Positions 37,465 through 44,330 of a stretch of DNA of 64,000 bases are shown in pieces. The stretch comes from Oscillospiraceae bacterium (GTDB taxonomy: Bacteria > Bacillota > Clostridia > Oscillospirales > Ruminococcaceae), in NCBI GenBank assembly GCA_030539275.1, contig JAUNSK010000007.1, positions 82,774-146,773 on the forward strand, given 5' to 3'. Each line of letters starts with the position of its first letter. The stretch's first letter is position 1. Under the pieces are notes generated by a model. The model saw only the letters and a program-made list of their open reading frames with translations. It was not told the DNA's origin and made no database searches. A program made the position numbers and the translations under genes.

Positions 37465-38208
37465 TTATTCGCTGATCTCCGAATATTCAGGGTCTATTTC
37501 CTTCTCTGCAACAGGTTCGTAATACCACATTTTTTTACTACACAATTCTTCTGATGAAAAATCTTTTACTATGGAATAATCATCGTCTGTATATACATCC
37601 ATATCGATATGAAATCTATCATCATCGATAAATTCTGATATTTTCCGGCAAAATAATTCTGCTTTATTCTCAGAATAACTGCTTTCACTGATAATAATAG
37701 TACAACTGCAGCAGAGAGTATAATCAGATAATATGCGTCTGAAACTGTCACTATCGGGAATGGTATATTCTTTAAAAAAGAAATTATGATCAGCATTTAA
37801 CTGATTCACATAATAAATGTAAATTCTGTTTTCATTCAATGATATTTCATCAAGCATCTCTTTGAGTGAACCGGATACAATTTCTATTGTTTTATCAGCC
37901 AGAAAATTATCGCTGTTTACATAGTAGTTTTTCTTTGTTTGTCTGTCTCTTAATACCTGCACTGAATATTTTTTTTGATCTGAACAGTCTTCGTCCGGAT
38001 CCAGATCAAATGTCAGTACTTCAAATCTGTCTCCGTTGCCATGCCTATCATCATGAGTAATATTTTTTATTGATTTCCCATATTTAGTTTTCATATACTC
38101 TTCTGTGAGTTCAGCCGCCCTTTTACTGTTAAATATTCCGAAACAGCCTGATAATGTAACACAGCATAGAACTGCACTAATCAGGATAGCAAACATATTT
38201 TTCTTCAT
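37465..38208 (-). CDS. Lipoprotein of unknown function
   Basis: 247 residues from the ATG at 38208 (AGAGGGTGATATC upstream). The signal peptide MKKNMFAILISAVLCCVTLSGC carries a lipobox with Cys22 for lipid attachment. The mature part is acidic, rich in Asp, Ser and Tyr, with no family I recognise; a segment YMKTKYGKSIKNITHDDR resembles the start of a small 'YcgJ/DUF' type lipoprotein fold but I cannot name it. Convergent with the half-dockerin gene. Not clearly in an operon; the small membrane protein gene upstream is 210 bp away. Confidence 0.7.
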   Translation of the reverse strand: MKKNMFAILISAVLCCVTLSGCFGIFNSKRAAELTEEYMKTKYGKSIKNITHDDRHGNGDRFEVLTFDLDPDEDCSDQKKYSVQVLRDRQTKKNYYVNSDNFLADKTIEIVSGSLKEMLDEISLNENRIYIYYVNQLNADHNFFFKEYTIPDSDSFRRILSDYTLCCSCTIIISESSYSENKAELFCRKISEFIDDDRFHIDMDVYTDDDYSIVKDFSSEELCSKKMWYYEPVAEKEIDPEYSEISE

Positions 38209-38420
38209 TGATATCACCCTCTGTAAACAAATTATGTAAAATCCATAATACACGACTTACATGGTAAATAAATTCTTAAATCTTATCTATATTTTCTTAA
38301 TTATCTGGTTTTTCTCGTGTCATTTCCATATATACAACAAATGCCGGTCAGCCGGTCGACATCTTAATTTTTATTATCTAATATTTTATTATTATTTAAA
38401 ATAATTTTTTTTATATTTTA

Positions 38421-38660
38421 TTATCTTTTTAAATGTTTAAGCCTTACCAAGCTTATTATTATTGTTACAGCTGATATAACAAACAAAACTCCGCATACAC
38501 TGCCCACTATTTTACACATAAAATTTGATACCAAAAATCTCATTCTAAACGATACATACATAACAATACTGCTTATTAAGAAAATAATTGAAATAACTAT
38601 GATACAGATAATCACTTTCTTCATTTTATCACTCAACTCACTATTAAATATTTGTCTCAT
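38421..38660 (-). CDS. Small membrane protein of unknown function
   Basis: 79 residues (or 67 if translation starts at the second ATG ending at 38624, MKKVIICIIV). Two clear transmembrane helices: KVIICIIVISIIFLISSIVM and VGSVCGVLFVISAVTIIISL, with a basic tail RLKHLKR. Neither start has a strong ribosome binding site, so expression is uncertain. No homologue recognised. It lies in the AT-rich accessory patch between the orphan lipoprotein and the gene-free stretch. Confidence 0.45.
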   Translation of the reverse strand: MRQIFNSELSDKMKKVIICIIVISIIFLISSIVMYVSFRMRFLVSNFMCKIVGSVCGVLFVISAVTIIISLVRLKHLKR

Positions 38661-39255
38661 TAAAACCGCATATGAGACTTGTAAAAGCCATACGACTTAC
38701 TAAATATAATCCACCACTCATAAACTGTGATTTAACCCTAATTACTAAGCACCGGAATAACTTCGGTTGATTTATAAGGCAAAATTAAACCCTGATTGCT
38801 TTTATGTATTCTCTTTTATTCGGATACGTGAAGATCATATATATTGACGTTCATAATTTTCAAGCTGTGTATCCTTAAGCGTTTCCTTTTATAGTTTCAA
38901 ACGCCTGCAGTACAATCAGATGGATCCTGCTGTTCAACAAAACATTTTTATATTGTTTTATTGAACATAAAACATTAAATGCTATTTTTACAATTTATTA
39001 ATTTCTGGAATATATTATTTAAAATTATAATATAAGAGACTTTTTTTGTCAATACAATTAAAAACGTGTCTTATCTGATCCTGCTGCGTCTATAATGAGA
39101 ATGTCCTTGTTTTCAATATAACATTTATATGCATATTTTTAATTTCGTACTTTTCAACAATCTTTTTAACATTTTCAACAATAATTAATCAATAATCACT
39201 ATTATAAATCATTATATCAGTTCATCGCTATGCTATGCATCCAAAATATATACAA
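38661..39255. other. Gene-free AT-rich region
   Basis: About 600 bp with stop codons in all frames and no coding pattern that I can see. It contains scattered short repeats such as ACGACTTAC (also seen near 38250) and an AT-rich TTTTATTGAACATAAAACATT-like stretch, but no clear hairpin RNA, tRNA or remnant of a known gene. It could be decayed sequence or hold an unrecognised small RNA. Confidence 0.5.
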
Positions 39256-39296
39256 AAACTGCCGCTTTCAGGATCATCTCCCGAAAGCGGCAGTTT
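39256..39296 (-). terminator. Intrinsic terminator after the DUF3048 gene
   Basis: A 14-bp perfect stem AAACTGCCGCTTTC / GAAAGCGGCAGTTT followed on the minus strand by TTGTATATATT. It ends the radical-SAM/DUF3048 transcript. Confidence 0.9.
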
Positions 39297-39319
39297 AATA
39301 TTTTATTATTAAGTTTTCA

Positions 39320-40429
39320 TCATCCCAGACTTACATTATCCGTAATTCCAAAGTAGCACTTTCCCCTGTTTACCTTTATCGGGTTTCCGCTCGTATCAGT
39401 AATAACAAAGTTCTGGTTTTCAGCAGGCTTGGACCAGTTGATCTCCTGTGCCATGCCGTTTGAAACATAATATCCTGTGCCTGATGAAAGCTCTACATCC
39501 ATCAGCTGGCCGACTCCTCTCGGAGAAACAGTAGTCCTGAGAACAAATACATTTGTAAATGCAAGCTGGTTTCCTGTTGTTGCATCGATCTGGGGATCAC
39601 CTGAATGCTGCTTAAGATATGTTCCGCTCTCAGAATCAAAAGTAAATGTACTGTAATATGAATCTGAGAAGATTACATTAAGCTCAGTACAGCTTGTACC
39701 AGACGGGCTTATAGGTGCTTCTTCAGTATTGAAATCGAACAGATTGTGTTTCTCGTCCTCTGACAGGTCTGTTCTGTAACCTGCACGTTCGATTGCTGCC
39801 GGTATTTCACTGCCCGCGATATAGCCTGTATGTTCACGGTCATAGTTCATGAGTCTCTCCTCGTCATTGTAGAAAAGAGAACCGTAATATGCACTGTCAT
39901 CACCGTCAAATCTGTCGATATCAAGACGGTCAAGCGTTTCAGCTGCTATAGTCTTGTCCATGCCCCAGTGGCAGTAGATTGCATCAAGACCGTATGCTAT
40001 GATCGGGTAATAGTAACGGCAGCTTCTGATAGAACAAACATTCGGAATGTTTGTATAGTCTGCAAAAACGCCCATCATTCTTGTGATGCCGCCTTCTACT
40101 ACAACTTCATAGATATAATCGGCTGAACCTATTCCATACTGCGGAAGTGACTGACTGATGTTGTTTATCATAATGGCTATAGGTCTCTTGCCTACTGCTG
40201 CCTCATTGTAATCATATTCACCGGTAAGCGGATTCTGTATATCAGAATGACTCTTTGCCTGATCAGTTGTGATCTGCGTTTCAGCACTTGTTATTTCCGT
40301 TACGGTTGTCCCGGAAGTGGCAGCCTGTGATCCTGTACTTTCCGGAAGATCTACCTTTGATGAACAGCCGGTCAGGCTGAGGCATGCACAGAGTGCTGCT
40401 GCAAATAATATTTTCTTTGCGTGTTTCAT
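39320..40429 (-). CDS. DUF3048 domain lipoprotein (YerB-like)
   Basis: 369 residues. Signal peptide with lipobox LTGCSS (Cys22), a Ser/Thr-rich linker, then the DUF3048 domain: NPLTGEYDYNEAAVGKRPIAIMINN, YEVVVEGGITRMMGVF, SIRSCRYYY, and the C-terminal half with VFVLRTTVSPRG and GKCYFGITDN. YerB of Bacillus belongs here; its role is not firmly known. AAGGTGATATGGGAA precedes the ATG. It follows the DUF2344 gene by 19 bp, so it shares a transcript with the two radical-SAM-associated genes. Confidence 0.9.
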   Translation of the reverse strand: MKHAKKILFAAALCACLSLTGCSSKVDLPESTGSQAATSGTTVTEITSAETQITTDQAKSHSDIQNPLTGEYDYNEAAVGKRPIAIMINNISQSLPQYGIGSADYIYEVVVEGGITRMMGVFADYTNIPNVCSIRSCRYYYPIIAYGLDAIYCHWGMDKTIAAETLDRLDIDRFDGDDSAYYGSLFYNDEERLMNYDREHTGYIAGSEIPAAIERAGYRTDLSEDEKHNLFDFNTEEAPISPSGTSCTELNVIFSDSYYSTFTFDSESGTYLKQHSGDPQIDATTGNQLAFTNVFVLRTTVSPRGVGQLMDVELSSGTGYYVSNGMAQEINWSKPAENQNFVITDTSGNPIKVNRGKCYFGITDNVSLG

Positions 40430-40448
40430 TTTCCCATATCACCTTTCA

Positions 40449-41114
40449 TTACATAAATGTCTGATCATCGGCAGCAAATATTCCCCTGCGTCTGATATTG
40501 ATTTTTTCCGGAGTCTGTCCGTAAAATTCAAAGAAGCTGTCAAATAAAAGAGATGGATTGATGTTGTTCTGATTTCCTGACGGCATCGTAAGAGTTACTT
40601 TAAGTTCTCCGTCCTGAACACTCATGTCAATAACTGAGACAAGAGGCTTAAGATCTATTTCCTTAAATGTCTTCTGTTTGGTTTTCTTTAAAACTGTTAT
40701 CGTATCCCTGTTTACAAATTCACCAAACTTAACCTGTGCATCACTGCTGTTTTCAAAGCCGAAATGTGCTTCATACTCACTTTTTGTGATCTCAGTATGC
40801 TTCATCTGCTGAGGACTTACCGAGATGATCCTTATGCCCTCAGGCAGTACTGCATTGAGTCTGTTCATGATCTCCTCACAGCTTGTATCATCGGTAATAT
40901 TGAAGTCCATTATCTCACAGTCACTCTCGTAACCGAGAGAAAGCGGAAGCGGAAACATTATATACGGACGAGGATTATACCCTTCTGTATACCAGACAGG
41001 TATATGCGCACGTCTGAATGTTCTCTGCATGAACTTGTACAGATCGAGGTGGGAAATGTACTTTGCCCTGTCTGTTTTCGTAAATCTGGCTCTCAGTTTA
41101 ATCAAAGCACTCAC
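40449..41114 (-). CDS. TIGR03936 / DUF2344 radical SAM-associated protein
   Basis: About 221 residues. It opens with the family signature FTKTDRAKYISHLDLYKFMQRTFRRA, followed by YTEGYNPRPYIMFPLPLSLGYES. In many bacteria this domain is fused to, or encoded next to, the TIGR03960 radical SAM protein, exactly as here; the likely role is RNA or tRNA-related but is not established. Start choice is uncertain: a GTG at 41114 lacks a binding site, while a TTG at 41105 lies four bases after GGTGAG. Either way it overlaps the upstream gene's end, implying coupling. Confidence 0.9.
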   Translation of the reverse strand: MSALIKLRARFTKTDRAKYISHLDLYKFMQRTFRRAHIPVWYTEGYNPRPYIMFPLPLSLGYESDCEIMDFNITDDTSCEEIMNRLNAVLPEGIRIISVSPQQMKHTEITKSEYEAHFGFENSSDAQVKFGEFVNRDTITVLKKTKQKTFKEIDLKPLVSVIDMSVQDGELKVTLTMPSGNQNNINPSLLFDSFFEFYGQTPEKINIRRRGIFAADDQTFM

Positions 41115-42936
41115 CGCCTATACATTTGCTTACACCGCAGCCGGAGCATCTTATGCGGCAGTTAGGTGTAGTTGTGTCCTCTTTAGCTTTTTTATTTTCA
41201 CGGATAAGAAATTCCTTGGATACAAGATAATCGAGATGATCCCATGGAAATACCTCATCGTAAGCTCTTGCCCTGTTTGCATAGAACTTTGTATCAATGC
41301 CGCATTTTTCAAATGCAGCCATCCATTTTTCAAAGTCATATGTTTCACTCCAGCTGTCAAATTTGCAGCCGCTTCTGAATGCTTCATAGAGCGCTTTACC
41401 TACACGTCTGTCACCCTTTGCAAGTACTTCTTCAAGAATACTTATGTCAGGGCTGTGCCAGCTTACTCTTATTTTCTTTGAAGTTATATTATCTACCAGA
41501 AGCTTCTGTCTGCGTTCGATCTCTTCGCGGCTTATCTGCGGCTCAAACTCAAACGGAGTAAACGGCTTCGGAACGAATGTTGCAACACTTATTGAAATCG
41601 AAGGAACACCCTTCGGTCTGTTTTCAAGTGAGTAGAACAGATCGAGTATCTTCTGTGCAGTCTCGGCAATTCCGATTATATCCTCATCAGTTTCTGTCGG
41701 AAGTCCCATCATAAAGTACAGCTTGACCTTGGTATATCCGCCCATAAATGATATCTTACAGGTAGACATGATCTCTTCCTCTGTAACATTTTTATTGATA
41801 ACGTCTCTAAGTCTCTGCGTACCTGCCTCAGGTGCAAATGTAAGTCCGCTTTTTCTTACCTTTTTGATCTTCTCAAGAAGAGCATCGGAAAAGTTGTCTA
41901 TACGAAGAGAAGGCAGAGACAGATTTACCTTTTCATTTTCTGTATATTCAAGCAGGTCAGTAAGCATACTGTCTATGTTTGAATGGTCGCTTGTACTGAG
42001 AGATGCAAGTGAGAGTTCATCATAGCCCGTATTTTCACACAGGTCCCTTGCCTCACTGTTGATAACAGCACTGCTTTTCTCCCTGAACGGTCTGTAAATG
42101 AAACCGGCCTGACAGAATCTGCAGCCTCTGATACAGCCTCTTAAAACCTCAACAGATGCCCTGTCATGAACTATTTCAGTAAACGGCACAACAAATGTCT
42201 TAGGGTAAAACACCTTGTCAAAGTCCTTTATTATACGTTTTCTGACAACTGCCGGCGCACCGTCCTTCGGAGTATAGCATCTGATGGTGCCGTCTTCATT
42301 ATACGAAATATCATACAGGGACGGAATATACAGTCCCTCGATCTTTGCTGCTTCCCGAAGAAATTCGGATCTCGTGGCACCCTGCTTCTTCATCTTCTCA
42401 TACAGCTCCATCATTTCGAGGGTAACCTCTTCGCCCTCACCGACACTTATTATATCGCAGAAGTCTGCAAACGGTTCAGGATTGCATACACAGGGTCCTC
42501 CTGCTACAACTATCGGTGAAATGGATTCACCACGGTCTTTTGCATATACAGGAATACCGGCAAGATCAAGCATATTCAGAACGTTTGAATATGAAAGCTC
42601 ATACTGCATGGTAAAGCCCACAAAATCAAAATCTTTTACCGGATCAAGACTCTCAAGTGCATAGAGAGGAATATCATGATCACGCATGATATTTTCAAAA
42701 TCGATCCACGGAGCAAATACACGCTCGCACCAGTAATTCTCTCTCTCGTTAATAAGTGAATACAGTATTTTCATTCCCAGATGCGACATACCGATATCAT
42801 ACGTATCCGGAAAACAGAATGCAAATCTGACATCAACATTTTTTTTATCCTTAGTAACACTGCCAGGTTCGCCGCCTATATACCTTGACGGTTTCTGAAC
42901 CTGAAGCAGATATTTTTCTATTTCTTCCCTGATCAT
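41098..42936 (-). CDS. TIGR03960 B12-binding-like / radical SAM protein
   Basis: 612 residues from the ATG at 42936, six bases after GGAGG; a second ATG two codons earlier overlaps the site. N-terminal part resembles a B12-binding domain (FCFPDTYDIGMSHLGMKILY, FVGFTMQYELSYSNVLNML). The radical SAM core has the 4Fe-4S motif CIRGCRFCQ and GGYTKVKLYFMMGLPTETDEDI. The C-terminus has a Cys-rich CRIRCSGCGVSKCIGG, likely another metal site. It likely modifies a macromolecule; the substrate is unknown. Partner of the overlapping DUF2344 gene. In many Firmicutes this pair precedes rng and the L21/L27 genes; that context is absent here. Confidence 0.93.
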   Translation of the reverse strand: MIREEIEKYLLQVQKPSRYIGGEPGSVTKDKKNVDVRFAFCFPDTYDIGMSHLGMKILYSLINERENYWCERVFAPWIDFENIMRDHDIPLYALESLDPVKDFDFVGFTMQYELSYSNVLNMLDLAGIPVYAKDRGESISPIVVAGGPCVCNPEPFADFCDIISVGEGEEVTLEMMELYEKMKKQGATRSEFLREAAKIEGLYIPSLYDISYNEDGTIRCYTPKDGAPAVVRKRIIKDFDKVFYPKTFVVPFTEIVHDRASVEVLRGCIRGCRFCQAGFIYRPFREKSSAVINSEARDLCENTGYDELSLASLSTSDHSNIDSMLTDLLEYTENEKVNLSLPSLRIDNFSDALLEKIKKVRKSGLTFAPEAGTQRLRDVINKNVTEEEIMSTCKISFMGGYTKVKLYFMMGLPTETDEDIIGIAETAQKILDLFYSLENRPKGVPSISISVATFVPKPFTPFEFEPQISREEIERRQKLLVDNITSKKIRVSWHSPDISILEEVLAKGDRRVGKALYEAFRSGCKFDSWSETYDFEKWMAAFEKCGIDTKFYANRARAYDEVFPWDHLDYLVSKEFLIRENKKAKEDTTTPNCRIRCSGCGVSKCIGGECFD

Positions 42937-43000
42937 TAACATCCTCCGTTATTTTTAAACACTTTACTAATTGTACTATAAAATGATTGATTTTTCAATA

Positions 43001-43579
43001 TTATTTTAATATTTCACTAAAGATAAGATAAATAATCATTATCACTGCTGAAATATTTGAAACGATCGCATCGGAGAAAAAGTAACAAAAAAACAGAAGC
43101 AGACAGACATTAATTATTTTAACTATAAACAGAAGCGTATCGTATTTTCCCTTAGCATAAATGTCAAGAATATTTACAATAATGCTGCCTCCGTCGAGAC
43201 ACCGAAACGGCAGAAGGTTGAAAATTCCGAGAAACAAATTAAGATATACAAACCTGTTGTCAGCGCCCGCTGTTATTGCTACAGCTGCTGCGGCAAGCAG
43301 ATTTGCACATGGTCCTCCGAGAAGTATGATATTTTCACATAAGGCAGAGCCTATCCTGTCACTTGACTCAAATATCTTTATCCCTGCTGCATTGAAGCCT
43401 ACCCTGCATACTCTTTTGCGGCACAGTATTATCATTGCCATATGTCCCAGTTCATGCAGCATACAAGAAAGAAATACATCCAGATAAATGCTGTTGCTGC
43501 TGAGCGACATTATGGCTATTACGGCAAGAAAGCCCATATCGACTGTGATCCGCACACGTTTTATGAAAAACTCTATCAT
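43001..43579 (-). CDS. M50-family site-2-type protease
   Basis: 192 residues with about five transmembrane segments. The zinc site HELGH (in LHELGHMAMII) and the distal NLLPFRCLDGG (the N-P-x-D/G block) are those of M50 proteases. It is short, like SpoIVFB, the pro-sigma-K-processing enzyme of sporulation, but has no CBS domain, and SpoIVFB identity is not proven. The preceding small membrane-protein gene is five bases upstream and probably co-translated. Start follows inside the upstream gene's end; an internal GTG/TTG start is possible. Confidence 0.85.
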   Translation of the reverse strand: MIEFFIKRVRITVDMGFLAVIAIMSLSSNSIYLDVFLSCMLHELGHMAMIILCRKRVCRVGFNAAGIKIFESSDRIGSALCENIILLGGPCANLLAAAAVAITAGADNRFVYLNLFLGIFNLLPFRCLDGGSIIVNILDIYAKGKYDTLLFIVKIINVCLLLFFCYFFSDAIVSNISAVIMIIYLIFSEILK

Positions 43580-43584
43580 TTTGC

Positions 43585-43893
43585 CTATAAAAGACTTTTC
43601 ATCTGCTCAAATGTCTCTCTTATCCTTCCGCTCAGATCTGTCTGACTCAGCTCAACAAATCTGTCAAACAGAAGCTTCGCCGCCTGCGGACGGACAAGAT
43701 TGAAAACTATAATGCCTATCGCTGTCAAAAGGCATATAATGCTCTGAGTTATTATAACATCATTCAGTTTTTCACTTACACGGCTTACATGTGTATTGTC
43801 TATTATCAGGTTTGTATAGTCATTGTCATTATCGTTTTCTATTTTCTCCTCTTCGATTTCTTCTGTTTTATCTGTTTGTGCCGTTTCATTCAT
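43585..43893 (-). CDS. Small single-TM acidic membrane protein paired with the M50 protease
   Basis: 102 residues from the ATG at 43893, seven bases after GGAGG; longer upstream in-frame ATGs lack binding sites. The N-terminal ~50 residues are highly acidic (EEIEEEKIENDNDNDYTN), followed by one transmembrane helix (IITQSIICLLTAIGIIVF) and a basic amphipathic tail (FDRFVELSQTDLSGRIRETFEQM). No family recognised. In Bacillus the SpoIVFB protease is preceded by its inhibitor SpoIVFA, which has one TM and an extracytoplasmic LytM domain; this protein has the TM and matching gene order but no LytM domain, so equivalence is speculative. Confidence 0.7.
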   Translation of the reverse strand: MNETAQTDKTEEIEEEKIENDNDNDYTNLIIDNTHVSRVSEKLNDVIITQSIICLLTAIGIIVFNLVRPQAAKLLFDRFVELSQTDLSGRIRETFEQMKSLL

Positions 43894-44037
43894 CACAATA
43901 CCTCCTGCAATATAAGCATATATTGATTCATTATAAAAATACCTGCCCGATAATATATATTCTGTTTTCAACATAAAAAGAATAAAATGTTTATTTATCT
44001 GCTTGTCCTTCCCGTTGTTGTGTTTAATAAAACAAAA

Positions 44038-44067
44038 AGGATACACCTTTTCTATAAAGTGTACCCT
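44038..44067 (-). terminator. Intrinsic terminator after spoVM
   Basis: Minus-strand AGGGTACAC / GTGTATCCT stem with one G-T pair, followed by TTTTGTTTTATT. Confidence 0.75.
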
Positions 44068-44101
44068 CTGCTATGTGTTTAAGGATAATGCCTCATAAGT
44101 A

Positions 44102-44191
44102 CTAGTCGGTCTGCTCTTCTTTCTTTATTTTAAATAAAACACGCAGTACACCTGACAATATTTTAGGGCTCTTTATAACAACGATTCTCAT
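44102..44191 (-). CDS. spoVM: Stage V sporulation protein M (29 residues)
   Basis: A very short gene: 29 codons encoding MRIVVIKSPKILSGVLRVLF followed by KIKKEEQTD. It aligns by eye with Bacillus SpoVM (MKFYTIKLPKFLGGIVRAML...): the amphipathic helix, Lys-x-Pro-Lys and the basic tail are all kept. SpoVM is a curvature-sensing peptide that localises the spore-coat scaffold ATPase SpoIVA on the forespore. The start has GGAGG eight bases upstream, and terminators lie on either side (44286-44319 and 44038-44067). Position downstream of prkC and rsgA matches Bacillus gene order. No clear sigma-E promoter could be identified. Identification is strong on sequence and synteny together. Confidence 0.88.
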   Translation of the reverse strand: MRIVVIKSPKILSGVLRVLFKIKKEEQTD

Positions 44192-44285
44192 AAAACGTTC
44201 CTCCTGTTCAAGATTTCTTTTTGGCGTTTACAATATATTATATTCATTTCAGGAAAAAGGGTTCATAATTGTGTGTAAATCAAAA

Positions 44286-44319
44286 AAAATACATTATGAC
44301 GTTAATCATAATGTATTTT
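44286..44319 (-). terminator. Intrinsic terminator after prkC paralogue 1
   Basis: A 14-bp perfect stem AAAATACATTATGA / TCATAATGTATTTT with a six-base loop, followed by TTTT on the minus strand, 12 bp after the kinase gene. It implies spoVM is transcribed from its own promoter. Confidence 0.9.
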
Positions 44320-44330
44320 ATATTCTGAAG

